Source: Gnetum montanum
Taxonomy: Eukaryota > Streptophyta > Gnetopsida > Gnetales > Gnetaceae
Length of the DNA stretch: 64,000 nt
Direction: 5' to 3'
NCBI GenBank assembly: GCA_015680685.1
Contig: MNCI01007710.1
Coordinates: 312,592-376,591, forward strand
The position numbers and the translations under genes were made by a program. This document shows, piece by piece, positions 11,210 to 23,602 of the stretch (position 1 is its first letter; each line of letters opens with the position of its first letter). The notes below the pieces were generated by a model. That model was not told the DNA's origin. It saw nothing but the letters and a program-made list of their open reading frames with translations, and made no database searches.

Positions 11210-13507
11210 ATGTCTCTCTCACAAGACTATGACAATGCAACAATTGGTGAGGTAATTCATTGGAGAACCAATGAAGTATATGATGATGAAGATAAATTTT
11301 GGAGTACTCAACCTTATGTAGGAGTCCTCTACATTCATGAACACCCCAATGATACTCAAAGACTCTCATCATCCAACTTTGACACCTCTAGTGAGGATGA
11401 GCCATCCCATAGAACGAGGAGGCTTGAAAGGCCTAGGAGCTTCTCAATAACTAACAAGAACTTACTTGGGGATGATTGAAAGACTTAAAAAAGTCAAAAT
11501 GAGTTTTATAGTTCCTTCTCTTCCTCTACTCATTCAACATGAGATTGTGACACGAATGACTATCTTTCAAGGGATTGGCGTAGAACTAAAAATTGAGCTC
11601 ACAAAGAAAATCAAGAATGCCAACATGAATAGGGACAACATCATTCCAACTCACAAACTTACAGCCTACTTAGTGAAAATGAACCCCTTCTAGCCACTAA
11701 GAGCCTAATGCCTATACAATAGGCTGTTCAAATATCCTACAGGCATCACAAAGGAAGCTGTCTACCTAGGCTTGATTTAAACAACTTTCCCAAGTTTTTA
11801 GGAGGCTATGATTTAGATCCACAACAACATTTACAAGTCTTCTATGATGTCTGTACATGGAAAAATATTGATAATGGATGGAAAAAACTTAAGCTCTTTC
11901 CTATGACACTTGTTGGCCAAGAAAAAGTATGGTATAAATCCTTAAGAAAAAAATCAATTCAACATTGGCTAACAATGGTAGAGCTCTTTAATGAAAGATA
12001 TCAAACCTATGCCTAAGTGTTAGCCTTGAGGAGACAAATCCAAGAATGGAAATAGGGACAACATGAACCCTTGGACATGGCCTTAGAAAGATATTATGCA
12101 CTATTAAACAACTACCCAGGCCATGGGTTCTCTGAGGAAAGGCTAATGTATCACATCATGGATGGGCTCCATAATGAAACAAAGGAAGTCCTAGGGATGT
12201 ATGCTTGAGGACAACTATAGAAGATACAAACCCATTAACTTCAAGATCTTATTAAGTAGGTAGAAAAAGAAGAAGGAAAAATGGCTAAATGGGAGAATGT
12301 TGAAAACTCTCAATGGGACCAAAATCTCAAATTAGCCAAGGTCCATAACCATAAAGAGGAGAAATTAGCTCACCTTGAGGAGGTGCAACTGTTTCTACCT
12401 TTTCCAATGTAACAATCACTAGATGAAATCGAGGAAAAGATTAATAAGATGATGGAATGGGTGCATGGAAAATATGGAGAATATGCTAACAATAGTAGAG
12501 ACACAACTATGCCAAATCAGGAAATAGGAAAGGACACCACGCAACAATTAGAATAAAGGGTAGAAGATAATAAGAGTAAGAACTCAACTGCCAACTTCAC
12601 ATATCAATGTAACATTTTTCTGTATGATCACCCCAAATGCCAATGCCTAGTTTTTTCACATTTACATGAGAATTGGGGAGGAATGTTACATCCATATTTC
12701 ATACAAAAATATCGGGTTCAACCATAATGGAAAAAGCCCTAGTCCTGGGGGAGGCCATCGCCAACTTGACCATATCCTTTGTATGTCCCAATGACAAATG
12801 CTTAATATGTTCAACACCCTGTTTCTCCAATTGGATCATCATCCTCTACTTTACCACATCGTTATCATTCTCTTGAGTACTATCAACCCATGTCCTCTCC
12901 AACAAGATCACCACCTCATGTTTCTTACACATCTCTTTGCCCTCAATATTTTCATCATTCACCTCCTTCTACATTGCCACTAGTTGTGCCAAAAGATTTT
13001 GCACCATAGCATCAACCCATGAACGTTACTTATGCTGCTACTGTCAATAACAGTGGGAACCCTCCACAATGTTGAAAGCATCCTTTCTTTAGGTAGGACT
13101 ATAGAAAGAGACAACACAGTTCTAAAACCACTACATCCTCCAACTTAGCACAAGTTCAATGCTATGATGCATTTGCCTCCTCAAACTTAATGCCTCCTGT
13201 TACTCTATTTGGGCCACTAATAAACACTCCAACAACCATGGGGCCCAATGAATATTGCCACATGGGGAGACATGTTGATCCTTGCATGCCATCTTATGGT
13301 CACACGTACCATAGTGGGTCAACTCCTTATAAATTAACCACATCTTATAAATTGCCCCACTATGTCAACTCTAATCAAGTGTGTGAATCCAAATGGGGTA
13401 AGTATGACCAGGTCCCAATATTTCCAACATGCAAGGATCCTAACCTTCCATTTATTAGTTCTAGCCATGCTCAACTATTTAGCTATGGGGGGTATCCTCC
13501 ATTCTAA
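11210..13507 (+). pseudogene. gag: Family L copy 1 gag, degenerate
   Basis: The start at 11210 gives MSLSQDYDNATIGEVIHW; copy 2 has a matching start at 29542. The central part (about 11780-12200) shows the retrotransposon Gag pattern: NNFPKFLGGYDLDPQQHLQV, then LKLFPMTLVGQEKVWYKSL, then MVELFNERYQTYA, and ERYYALLNNYPGHGFSEERL. The C-terminal part is rich in Pro, Tyr and Ser and ends QLFSYGGYPPF at 13507, as in copy 2 (YGGYSPF). No zinc knuckle is obvious. Many stops interrupt the frame. A 291-bp stretch (about 11336-11626) is absent from copy 2. Confidence 0.8.
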
Positions 13508-14430
13508 CAACACAGAATTAATAAATGTTTTTCTGTTTCTTTAATTTTTCAACTTTTTATTTTCCATTTTTTCACCTTTTAATTTATTGTTTTATCTTTT
13601 TTTCTTTTTATCTTTTCATGAGTAATCTCATCTATGAATAAAACACTCATGTGACTCATTGGTTGAGGTGTTGTTCTATGCTATCAAGTCTCAGGCAACT
13701 AATTATTTGGATAGTGAGCCCACAACATTCACCCATCCATTCTATTAATAAGAGGTTCTACTTTGGGTATGATGATGTTCTTTTCATCATGAAAACTTAA
13801 AATTAATTTTGTGCTCATTATGCCTAGAGTGAAGAATGATGGACTAAGAAGGAATGGCCAAGGTGTGACATCAAGGGGACTTGTGGATTCTCTTTGATGA
13901 CATTTATAGGTGGCTATCATGCAGCTTGGTTGTATTAAGATCCTTGTAGATCTATCAAAAAATTGGAGTAAGAGTAATAAAGGCACTCAATAAAAACTCA
14001 ATGCTATTCTGGGGATCCCATTGGAAAGACATGCATCCATGCCTGAAGGTTGGTGGCTTCTCCGGTTCGCTATTGGAAGGGCAAAGTGCCATAAAAATGA
14101 GGAAAAAAAGAAAAAAATGAGAAAAAAAGAAGAGAGAAAGAAGAGTATGCCAAAGAAATTCCAAATCACTCCTCCCTTGAACAAAATGCCAAGTGATCGT
14201 ACACCTTGCTATCATGGTGCTCTTATAGTTGTCCATCATTGGATGAAGCAATGCAATGTCACTGATCGAAGGAATGGACCTAGTCTTGATTTTGGAGTGA
14301 TGGGTTAATGACACATTAATCATGCCCTACACTCAAGATTCATTGTGCTGTGGGTCAGCTACCTCATGTCCCAATCTCTAAAATCCCTTCTATAATTCAC
14401 CTCATCTCGCTGTTCATGTATATGTGACTC
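13508..14430 (+). other. Family L internal spacer with a purine-rich tract
   Basis: No domain is recognised. A strongly A/G-rich tract at about 14098-14160 has a decayed counterpart in copy 2 (minus strand near 27130-27200). Overlapping frames on both strands are open here and partly kept in copy 2. Since the copies are still broadly similar as DNA, open frames alone do not show coding. Confidence 0.5.
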
Positions 14431-14781
14431 ATGTCTTGTGTAGCATTGAATTCATACCTCATCATGGTGGTATCTACATGTGTGTGTTTTTTGGAATTGG
14501 TGTGGAATATATTTAACCCTTCTAGTACCTATGGAAATTTTAAGGTGTGGTTACGCAAGGGCATTATAGGTTGGAACCTCCTTTGGGGAGGATCCACTTG
14601 CGTGAATTTTGTAATTTGTACTTGTTGCACATCACCACATCATTTTATACCCTCTGAGTACTTCATTGCCAAATCTATTCTTTCCTTTGTCATCATTTTA
14701 ACAAATGTTCCTCAAAACCATTATGTATCCTTTGATGTGTCACCTAAACAAACCAGGTTCAACATTAAGCTTTTAGGGTAA
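14431..14781 (+). CDS. Short ORF shared by both family L copies, unknown function
   Basis: This 116-codon frame begins MSCVALNSYLI. It has an uninterrupted counterpart at 26449-26808 (minus strand) in copy 2, about three quarters identical by eye. The product is hydrophobic and Cys-rich (VICTCCTSPHHFIP in the middle). Many differences between the copies change the amino acid, so there is no sign of constraint. It may be a remnant of a second protein or a chance frame. I do not recognise a family. Confidence 0.3.
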   Translation: MSCVALNSYLIMVVSTCVCFLELVWNIFNPSSTYGNFKVWLRKGIIGWNLLWGGSTCVNFVICTCCTSPHHFIPSEYFIAKSILSFVIILTNVPQNHYVSFDVSPKQTRFNIKLLG

Positions 14782-14914
14782 CTTCCTTGAAAAAAATCTC
14801 TAACTCTAAAATCACACTAAGTAAAGAATTCAACATTTATTAAAGGCAATGAGTAAGGTATGAAAAAATTGAACTTCTTTCAATAACCTTACTAACAATT
14901 GGTCTTTGTGTGAT

Positions 14915-15241
14915 TAGCCCCTAAAAGAGGAAAACAAGGAGGACCTTCTCAAGGTGCAACTAAATGCCTAGGGGGAGGCAAAGGCTAAGGACCTCATGTA
15001 GAACATGCAGAGCAGTAGGAAAAATTATTTAGCATCCATTAGGGACCTCCTATCACTACACAATCTAGCCAAGAAAAATGTGGAGAGCTTAAGGTCCAAC
15101 CCTATGAAGAGGAATGACGACTATTTGTGGCATGGCATGTCAAGGCAAATCAAGTGTTTATGCAGTTGTCATGTCCATGAAAAGTGCCGACTCCATCAAA
15201 CATTGGAACATCAACATGGACAGCTCATAATCCTTAGATAG
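14915..15241 (+). pseudogene. Second shared family L ORF, start lost in copy 1
   Basis: In copy 2 (minus strand from 26319) this region starts MAPKRGKQGGPSQG. In copy 1 the ATG is missing but PKRGKQGGPSQG is readable. A second conserved segment reads LLSLHNLAKKNVESL in copy 1 and LLSLHNLAKKKVERL in copy 2. Both copies have a TAG between the two segments. The function is unknown. The basic start is compatible with a nucleic-acid-binding protein, but that is only a guess. Confidence 0.35.
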
Positions 15242-15511
15242 AAGAGGAGAAATGTTAGGCACATCTTCAATGATATCAATATTAGAAGCTTGGAGTGCAG
15301 GACAAAGGGAAGAGACCCATGGAGGAACCACTACCACTAGCAACCACATGAGTTCCAACAAAGTTTTGTAATTCTTCCAATTTTTTCTTTATTCAATCCC
15401 ACATACAGCATGAATAAATTTCTAGTCAATCAATAATCCCATACCTATCCACTATGTAATCAATTGAGCTTGTTCCTCACTTTCTTTAACTTGAGGACGA
15501 GTTGTTATTCA

Positions 15512-15523
15512 GTCATGGGGGTA
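15512..15523 (+). promoter_or_regulatory. Polypurine tract region of family L copy 1
   Basis: CATGGGGGTA directly precedes the 3' LTR start TGATGA at 15524. Copy 2 has a decayed equivalent next to its LTR at 25703 (CATGGTTGTA on the minus strand). Confidence 0.6.
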
Positions 15524-16531
15524 TGATGAATTGTGGTTTGTCAAGTGTTGATATCAAACCCTTGTTAACCAGGTGTTGATATTAGACCCTTGATATTGGA
15601 CCTCTGTTATTGAACCCTTGATATTTGATGAGTCCCGATATCGGACCCCTGTTATCAAACCCTTGTCAACTAAACCACGTCGATGAGGCCCCATTGATGT
15701 GGTTGCATTAACATGGCCCCATCGATGCATCCGTCCATGTGTTAATGCAACCTTGTTAACACAGTGTCTATCTCTAGCTATAAAAAAGTGCACACCTACC
15801 ACACTTAGGCATATTTTGAGTATTTGTAGCGAAGCTCTTGTAGTTTGTTTCCGTAGGAGTTAGACTATTTTGCCAAGTGCATGCCTGCAGTGTGATGCTT
15901 GTAATTGTATGAAACCTTTATTTGAGTGTGACATAATTGGACACACACATGATTAGTAATAAAGATTGAGATTACTCCATCATTGTAGCATTCACTTAAT
16001 TTTAATTTTTTAATTATTATTGTTATTTATTATTTTCTTAGTTAATATTTCTTTACCATCATTTACTATTCTTGTTATTAAATGTGGAATGCGTACAACT
16101 TAATCACAAGCATTTTAAGTGTGACTACTTGGTATCCTAGTAGCGTATCTAGGAGTGCTCAAGGAATATATGCTTAGTAATCCTAGTAGTAGTCATGCAC
16201 AAGGTCCAAGATGTGTGCGGATGATTAAGAAAAAGATGCTCATCGCACTTAGGATAGCTTAGATTCTCTCTCCTTTTCCTCCTAGCTTAATTGAAGTTAT
16301 TTTCCATCGCCTCTAGGAGTAGCACTAGGTTAGAAACCACATCATACACCTCACTTTGGACTAAACCATACATGATAAAGCATATACTAGTCTAGGTGGG
16401 AAGACAATGAATTGCAATCAATGTGTAACTATCTAGATACCACAACTATCTCATCTTCGGAGTTCAACCGGATAGTGCGTGAAACACTTGTATTCGTATG
16501 GTTGAGTGTAGGGGTACCTCACCACTCATCA
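15524..16531 (+). repeat. 3' LTR of family L copy 1
   Basis: It aligns with the 5' LTR over its whole length and ends ACTCATCA at 16531. A plausible TATA box (GCTATAAAAAAG) lies at about 15777-15788. The first 150 bp contain irregular repeats built on GATATC/GATATTGGACCC, equivalent to the neat 14-bp array in copy 2. Confidence 0.88.
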
Positions 16532-17590
16532 GTCTTTGCACAATATTTGGATTTAGTATTTAAAGGTGATTAATTAGTGGAGAAAACCTACTTGAGTGTC
16601 AAACTCCTAGTGAGAACATGCTTTGACATCTAACCTTCTTCCAGCCCAAGACTTGCAACATTTGAAAATTTGGAACTTTCATGCAACTACTAATCCTTTA
16701 ACAAGTGGTATTGGAGCTTAAAAGATAGAAGAATAAGACAAAGATATAGCCTTCAAAATATTTCTAGGTATTTAGTTATGTTTAATGGCTCTTAATAATT
16801 TTCATATTAGTGTCATTTGGTAAAATCATTATTATAAATTAATGATGTTTGGTCATATGTAGAAATTGAGCTTGTAATTCCTCTAAATGTTAGTGCTTTT
16901 ACAAGTGAGAAAAGTAGACAATTATCAAAACATACTAAGTTAGATGCATTAGTAATGATGACATTAGTGTTGAAATGTCCTTCAGGAGGAGTATAAGGGC
17001 AATAAGGCCAATAGAAAGATTAAGGAGCTAAAAATAAGAATAAAATTTGAAAATATGAAGGTGCAAAAGGATGAACCCATTGGAAAATTTCTTGAAAGGC
17101 TCACACTATGTCTTATAAATCTTGATGAGTATAATTATAATTACTCAATGCCACAAAAGGTGCATAAAGTCATAGTTATGTTGTATGATGACTATAAGTT
17201 TGTCCATGTTATGAAAAAACCATAGTCCCAACCAAAGATTTCTCTACTTATACTGTAGATGAATTTGTATCAAGCCTAAGAGCTCTTTAAAAACTAAACA
17301 ATCCCTTATTATAAAGGTAAGAAAATGTCTGTGTTGCTTAAAATTATTCAAGTAGAAGAGGCTAAGGTAGAAGAGGAAGACAAAGGATAAATCTCCAAAG
17401 GAGTGAAGCATCATCTCAATAGAGGTAGCCATCAAATTTTAGAGGCAAAGGAAAAGGAGGCCTAAGAGGAATAATAGAAAGTAAAAGAACCAATTTTCAA
17501 AAAAAGAGTAGCATATTTGCACCATCTTCATTAATTCCATGCTATAAGTATTATAACAAGAAGGGTCACATGAAGGACAAATGTTGATAG
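16532..17590 (+). pseudogene. gag: Copia-type LTR end, primer-binding site and gag fossil
   Basis: TGGTATTGGAGCTTA at 16706-16720 is a decayed tRNA-Met-type primer-binding site. Copia-type Gag segments follow in changing frames: NDVWSYVEIELVIPLNVSA near 16835, KIKELKIRIKFENMKV near 17015, and EPIGKFLERLTLCLINLDEY near 17075. A CCHC-like knuckle at 17540-17585 reads CYKYYNKKGHMKDKC, with the second Cys replaced by Tyr. No downstream pol is recognised. The family is Ty1/Copia with good confidence; the copy is dead. Confidence 0.7.
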
Positions 17591-19899
17591 AAAATGAGGT
17601 TTTAAAATCTTAACATTTGAGAAGGAAATAATAAATCATAATAAGAAGAATATTCATCATTAGCTCAAGAAAAAGATGAGGGAAGAAGTGGTAGTTTTAA
17701 TACTAATTTTGCTACTTTCTACATGTCAAAGAAAAATATTTTTCTCTAGATGGATAATAGATAATTTTAATAAACATAGCTAGTATTAAATCTTTATATA
17801 AAAATTAGCTAAAAATGACCTTTCATGTTTCTAAGAAAGTAACAGTTGTTAAACATAGAAAAAAATCACACATGCTAAATCAAATAAGACAAGGAATCGA
17901 CTGAAGCAGAGGTAAACTAAATCAATGATTTCTCCTATTACAAATAAAATTTCAGGATCATCCATGGTTAACTATAGTTGAAATTTCTAATTCATTAAAT
18001 TCTAAATTTTTAAGGATATAAAATTAAGATAAAATATATTTAAGAAATTTTGTTTACAATAGTTGAGGCCTGTGAAATATGAGTAGGTTTATCAAAATTT
18101 TTGGGGTAGGTTCTAGTTGAATAAATATGATAAGAGGGACTTTGGGAATATTTCCTTCATCTAAATGTGCAATAGCATGCATGTCTTTATTTTCTTTAAT
18201 AATAATATCTATGTTTTCATACATGAAATATATTTATTAATGAATAGAAGAGGAGATAGCTTGATGATAAGCCAATTATGGGCATTCAAGAATTGCATTA
18301 TTATAAGGAAAATCATTAACTACCATGAAGGAACCTTTAGATTCAATAATGTTATCAACATAAAAAGGGATTTCAATAGTAACAAAAACATCAACCAATA
18401 CAAAGTTGAAGGAAATAAGCATAGTATAGTTGGTATTTTTGCTTACCTAATCCTAAATATTAATAATTTTAAATATCTTGCCCAATCATCCATGTGTGCA
18501 CATGGTATGAAAAATTATTATACTTTGATATTTATGTAAATTTAGGATTTACAAATGTCCATGGTAGTTGCATCTTTGTTAATATTTTATTCTTTGAAGA
18601 TAAGGTTTTATAAATTTATGGTAGATTAGGTAAGAATAGTTGTGAGATTGTACACTTAAGCTAGCATGTTAAAAGGCATCATAATCTATTTCAAGATATC
18701 TTGTAATATTGTTCAATGTTAAGTTAATATATTAATCAAGTCATAAATGGAAAGATTTATTCCTTTAGAATTAAGAGATATTGTCATGTATTTCATGGCA
18801 TATTATTATTTTAGACATTCTGGATAAAGAAGTTGTTGCATGGTCAGCCTAGGAACTAGTGGATTCTTAGGAATCCACTAAGCCTCTTTCAACTAATTAC
18901 TTGTACATGCTTTAGGATTAGAAACCAAATAAACTACCTTTTTCTTATCTACTTTTCTTTTCTTTCTACTCAATTTTCTTATTTTTGCATCTACTAATGA
19001 CTATGATTTCAAGTTGGCATGGTCTAGCAGTGTAAAGAACATGTGGTTGTGACTAATTATTGATAAAAGATAGCTGCTATGACTCATTTTAGAAAGAGGG
19101 TTATTTAGGGATTGAAGAAGGCAAGGACCTTTTAATGATGCAAGGAAAATTACTAAGTTGAGGTGAGGGATCTAGAATTAAAGGTTTACAATGAGAGAAA
19201 TTTGAAGATATGGAAATAACTTTTTTTTATTATTGGAAGTATAGTTTATTGCTATTACATTAACCTTGTAACGTGAGGGTTTCAAAGGTATGTGTTTAGA
19301 AATATTACTGATTAAAATGATGTTATTAGGTAAGGGGTTTTATTAACATGAAAGTTAGAGTCCATGGATGAAGTGTTATCTATATTTAAGATAATTTTCT
19401 CTCTTGCTATCATCATTAAATTATCATCTTTCAAAATGTTGCAATTAACTGTATCATAACTAGGTGCTTGAAGATAATGATAAAATTTAGGAGGGTTATA
19501 TCACTTAGACACATCAAGATCTCCAACTTGTTTCTTTGAAAAATCAAGGATCAATTCTTGAATTTTCTAAAATTTGTTTCTTATCATTTTTTAAATGTCT
19601 TTATGTTTGAATTCTTTATTCTTATAATAGTTGTTAAAGAAAATTTGAATGCTTCATTAGTAGTTGATGATACTTGGACTTTTTTTTCTTTTTTTTGTGT
19701 GTAGGTATCATTTGTTTAATGTTTTGATTAATAGTGACATAAGAAGATTGAAAACTTGATGTTGTATTTGATGTAGAAGTAGAAAACCAATGTAGTAAAT
19801 AAAGAAGTTCTTTTTCTTTATTTTAACATCTTTGTGCTTAAAAGAAACTAATTTAGGATCATTAACTTGAACAATGATGTCTTTAATTTCTCACATGAA
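17591..19899. other. AT-rich stretch, no recognised gene
   Basis: The longest open frame is 18165-18539 (124 codons, plus), rich in Ile, Asn and Phe and without any motif I know. I see no Copia protease, integrase or RT following the gag fossil. A perfect 10-bp inverted repeat with a 4-bp loop is at 18857-18880. The stretch probably consists of eroded repeats. Confidence 0.5.
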
Positions 19900-20705
19900 G
19901 TCTAATGCATCATTGAGAGATTCAAAATGAAATAGATAAGACAAGCCTTAAAAAATGATTTAATGTTATATTATAAATACTTGGAAAATTTATTGTATGA
20001 TAAATATTCTTCTAAATCAAAAGTGGTTGATAACCAACACTATATAAATTTAGAAATTTCTTCTATAAGGCCTTGTCTCATCATTGTAAACTTAAAGAAT
20101 ATGCCTTTTAAAAGGATACTCTGTTCAAACTTTTCTACAAATAACATGAGTAGCTATTCCAAATAGATGATAAAGTGGGTTAGAAGAGTTTTATACCACT
20201 CTAACATTTTCCCAGTAAGAAAAATAAAGAACATCAAGAGCATTGTAGAAGGACAACATTAGAAAACAAGGCTTTTATTCCTAAAAGTAACCATGTGATT
20301 TTTTTTATTTCCTTCTCCATTATATTTATTGAAATTATAAATTTCAAAAGCTTTAGTAAGAAAAACAAAGGATATACTTTGATGAATGGGTTCATTTAGT
20401 ATTTGATTAATGTTAATAAGAGTATTTTTTGTGAATTTAGTAGCTACTCATCTATCTTGATCTTGAACTATTTAAACTTATAGGTGAATAGCTTAGAGTT
20501 AGGCTAATAGATCATCAAGAATCTGATTATTTTGAATAAAGGATACTTGAGGAATATAGGGATTTTGATATGGAGTAGATAGAGGAAATGGATTGGTAGA
20601 ATAAAAAGAGAAAATAGTTTGTGAATAGGAAACTTGAAAATGAGAACTAGCATTAAGACTATGAAGAAAAAGAGTAGGTATGGGGATGTTAGGCATAGGA
20701 CACAA
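19900..20705 (-). pseudogene. gag: Gypsy-type gag fossil, minus strand
   Basis: Reading leftwards from 20705, a Pro/Ser/Tyr-rich segment (68 codons) is followed by AFEIYNFNKYNGEGNKKNHM near 20350. This matches the F-x-K-Y-x-G-x-G-N/D-x-x-x-H pattern of plant Gag. Then come MLEWYKTLLTHFI near 20190 and LFVEKFEQSILLKGIFF near 20120, fitting the later Gag blocks (LxWYxxLP and FxxKF). Several frameshifts and stops occur. No zinc finger or pol is seen further left, and no LTR can be assigned. Confidence 0.55.
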
Positions 20706-21459
20706 GTTGGTAGAATTTGTATAGGTAGAAACTAATGATCTATAACTTTGAGGTACTTAAGAAATAGGAGGATTAGCTAGTAGAAAAAAAGAAATAAAGG
20801 TAGTAAAATAGTTAAGATCTAAAATATTAAAGGTATTTAACATAGATATATGAATCTAAGTAATTTCTTTAGTGTCTAAATGTTTAGTATTTGTGTTCAC
20901 TATCATAGTTAAACTAATAATGCCTTTGTTGATCTATTCCATATTTTTGAATGATTACTTGTACTTGTGTTAAGATGTCTATCAAGTTACTAAATTCAAG
21001 ACAAGATTGGAAACTATAGAAGCTATTACAAGTCTATTTAGAGGATAAGGAATAATTCAAAACCAGTTTCAGCAAGTTATGAGATATAAAATCACAAACA
21101 AGAAGTTGTGAAGTAGAGAGATTTTGTAGATAGTAGGCTATGATGAGCAAAGCTTTTACAAATAACAAGTTGTAATGAATAGAGATTTTAAATTTCTTGC
21201 AATACATTTTTGATAAGATGATTTCAAGAGAGTAAGGTGTAATGTAGATTTTTTTAAAAAAAATTTCATGTTTCGTTTATGTGTAAGAGGATATCAAGGT
21301 TGCATTAGAAATATTTTTTAATTTATTTTATTATTATATTTTTTAATCCATGCTGATGATATGTTAAAAGATGTGAAAAAATATTTTGAGAGGGGGAGGG
21401 GGTTGGGGACAAGGAGAAAGGAATGAAAAAATAATTTATAGTTGTTAGATATTCATTAT
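20706..21459. other. AT-rich stretch with a G-rich patch before the Copia insertion
   Basis: There is no coding signal. The G-rich words at 21391-21412 (GGGGGAGGGGGTTGGGG) recur in decayed form at about 32266-32280, beyond the Copia element. This shows that the two flanks belong to one older repeated unit that the Copia element split. Confidence 0.55.
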
Positions 21460-22522
21460 TGTTGACCTTTTGGGATGTCAAAACCTTAAGATAAATGGAG
21501 AAAATAGAATGTTTGTTGTGGATAATATGTTTTTTGGACATGAACAAGAACTTCACAATGAGATTCGAGAACTCAAGGAAACAAGATCTACAATGAGATG
21601 TCAAAATGAAGACTACATGGACAAGATGAGAGCATGGGCAAAAATGAAGGCTGCAAATTAAATGAAGATGCTACAAGGACTCTCAAGAAGTTACATTGAT
21701 AGGAGAAATCTTGAGAAGATAGAGCTTAAAAGTTGAGGAGACATCTCCTAAAAATAGTAGGCATCTACATCCCAAAGTAGATGTCTCCTAGTAGACATCT
21801 AACTCCTAAATTAAGGCCAATCTTATGTAGACATTCCAACTTCAAAGTAGACATTTACAATAGCTATTTGGTAGCCATTGCACAAATTTTAAGGAGTTTT
21901 TAGAAACTCCAAAGCTATAAAAAATGTTAAAATATTGGGAATTGTGCAAGTGTTGTTCACAAAAGATCAATCATTGTCTATTCTATGCTATTGTATTCTA
22001 TATCTTCATTGTAACATCATTTGCTTGGTTGTATGTTGTATTGAGCTTCAAAGTACAAGGACTTGTAAATTTAGTTACATTCTTTCCTTGTTTCTTTTTC
22101 TCTTTCTTGTAGCCCTATGGGGTTGATGTGCTTCTTGTGAGAAGGCATCCAAATTAAGCATGTTGAAACCTTACGAGGTTGAGTGGTTTCGCAATGTTAA
22201 AATACTTTGAAGTGAAGCTTAATTTTATAAAGGTTGTGGGATCCTTGAAATTGCATTCTAAGCTTGTTGGGGCCTTGTGGGGTTGAGTGGTTTTGTAGTG
22301 ATGAAATACTCTAGAATGGAGCTCAGAGCTTATATAGAGTGTGGTGCCCTTCAAACCACATTTTTGAGAAATAAAGTCTAAAGGTGTGTGGAAATTCTAC
22401 CCTCTAAGTGTGCATGTATCCAAGCTGGGAAACCATGTAAAATTTAGTGTGTTTTTTTTTTGTGGTATATGCAATTTTAATTTGGAACTTATTCAATCCC
22501 TTTTCTAAGTTCTCAATCCACA
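21460..22522 (+). repeat. 5' LTR of the Copia element
   Basis: It begins TGTTGACCTTTTGG and ends CAATCCACA, aligning throughout with 31127-32191. It contains several AGACATCT/AGATGTCT words (about 21740-21850), a likely TATA box (GCTATAAAAAATG at about 21912), and a pyrimidine-rich 3' part. Confidence 0.9.
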
Positions 22523-22523
22523 A

Positions 22524-22540
22524 GCGGTATCAAAGCCTGG
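22524..22540 (+). promoter_or_regulatory. Primer-binding site of the Copia element
   Basis: GCGGTATCAAAGCCTGG directly follows the LTR. It differs from the plant tRNA-Met-type site TGGTATCAGAGCC mainly by single substitutions. Confidence 0.8.
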
Positions 22541-22589
22541 TACTTTCAAGTTCATGCTTCAACTTTCAAGAGTGAACTATGGGGGGGAC

Positions 22590-23602
22590 ATCCTACATAA
22601 AGCCACTAATGTTTGACAGGTTTAATTCTACTTATTGGAAGGCAAGAATGTAAGGATTCTTTGAGTTGATGGAATTTGAAGTATGGGAATAAATCCTTGA
22701 AGGCTACATATTGCCTATCAATAGTGCATCAAAGGCCTTCAAGACATGAAGCAAGTGGATGCTTTAAGAAAGAGACATGTTTATGTACAATTCTAAAGAA
22801 AAAAATTGTTTATATTGTGCATTAAATAAGTCTAAATTCAATAGAATAGCTAGATGTGAAACTACTAAAGAAATTTGGGAAACCTTAGAAGCTACCTATG
22901 AGGGCACATCCATAGTCAAACAATCAAAACTTTTGGTTTTGCAAAGTGAATATGAGAAACTTAAAATGAGGGAAGGTGAAAATTCTTATCTTACATTATC
23001 TTCTCAAAAAGGTAAATAAAAATATGCATAGAAAATTTTCTAAAACCTATACTTTATCTTCCAAATTAGAAAAGGAAATCTTAGACATAACAGCTAAGAT
23101 TCAACTACTAGCCCCTTTAGATGAAGAGAAATATAGGGATACTCAAGAAGAAGGGATCAATGAAATCAAAGAAAATTAGCTCAAAAGTAAAAGCTTAGAA
23201 GAACCCTCACAAAAGGATACTTTTAATAATTCAAGCATAATCAAGTTTGATGATTATCTTCAAGAAAGAAACACTTCACACTATTGTAAAAAGTGTGGTC
23301 ATAAACTAGAGTATTATCCTCATATTAAACAAAATAATGTTGATACTTTGTTTTGTCAAAAGGAATCTAGTAAGTGTATCTTATAGGATGCAACAACTTG
23401 TAAAGAGAATGGATTGAAAGTTGGAGAAATCATTAAAAGAATGGATGATACTATCAAAGATCATAGATTCTTCTATCTTGAAGGAAATGAGCAAGAAGGA
23501 TTACCATACAAGGTTGGAGACATTGAGAAAGGAGAAAATGAAAGAAAATCAAATGTAAAGGAGGTACTCCATGATAGAGGACCTCACCTCAAACTCCATT
23601 AG
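22590..23602 (+). pseudogene. gag: Copia-type Gag polyprotein, degenerate
   Basis: The frame from about 22605 reads LMFDRFNSTYWKARM, the hallmark start of plant Copia Gag. ERDMFMYNSKEKNCLYCALN (22769) and TTKEIWETLEATYEGTSIV (22864) follow, ending in LVLQSEYEKLKMREGENS. A CCHC-like segment near 23281 (HYCKKCGHKLEYYPHIK) is the nucleocapsid finger in altered form. Stops interrupt the start, and a frameshift occurs near 23000. No protease or later domain follows. Confidence 0.8.

Larger units (their letters stand above)
10101..16531 (+). mobile_element. Family L copy 1: gag-only LTR element (LARD-like), plus strand
   Basis: Two LTRs (10101-11078 and 15524-16531), each starting TGATGA and ending near TCATCA, enclose about 4.4 kb that encodes Gag but shows no protease, RT, RNase H or integrase. 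The flanking five bases are ATCTT on the left and GTCTT on the right, a target duplication with one mismatch. The primer-binding site is a decayed form of TGGCGCCGTTGCCGGGGA, used by Athila/Tat-type Gypsy elements. The element therefore looks like a non-autonomous derivative that relied on another element's Pol. A second copy lies at 24795-30625 in the opposite orientation. Confidence 0.88.

Noticed and set aside
13955-14323. Antisense ORF in family L copy 1 with a partner at 26916-27158 in copy 2.
   Set aside because: It overlaps a purine-rich tract that gives open frames on the opposite strand. The partner is truncated and there is no promoter or splice signal.
18165-18539. 124-codon plus-strand ORF after Copia gag, considered as Copia protease or integrase.
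   Set aside because: No DSGA, HHCC or DDE motif. The composition is that of AT-rich non-coding DNA.
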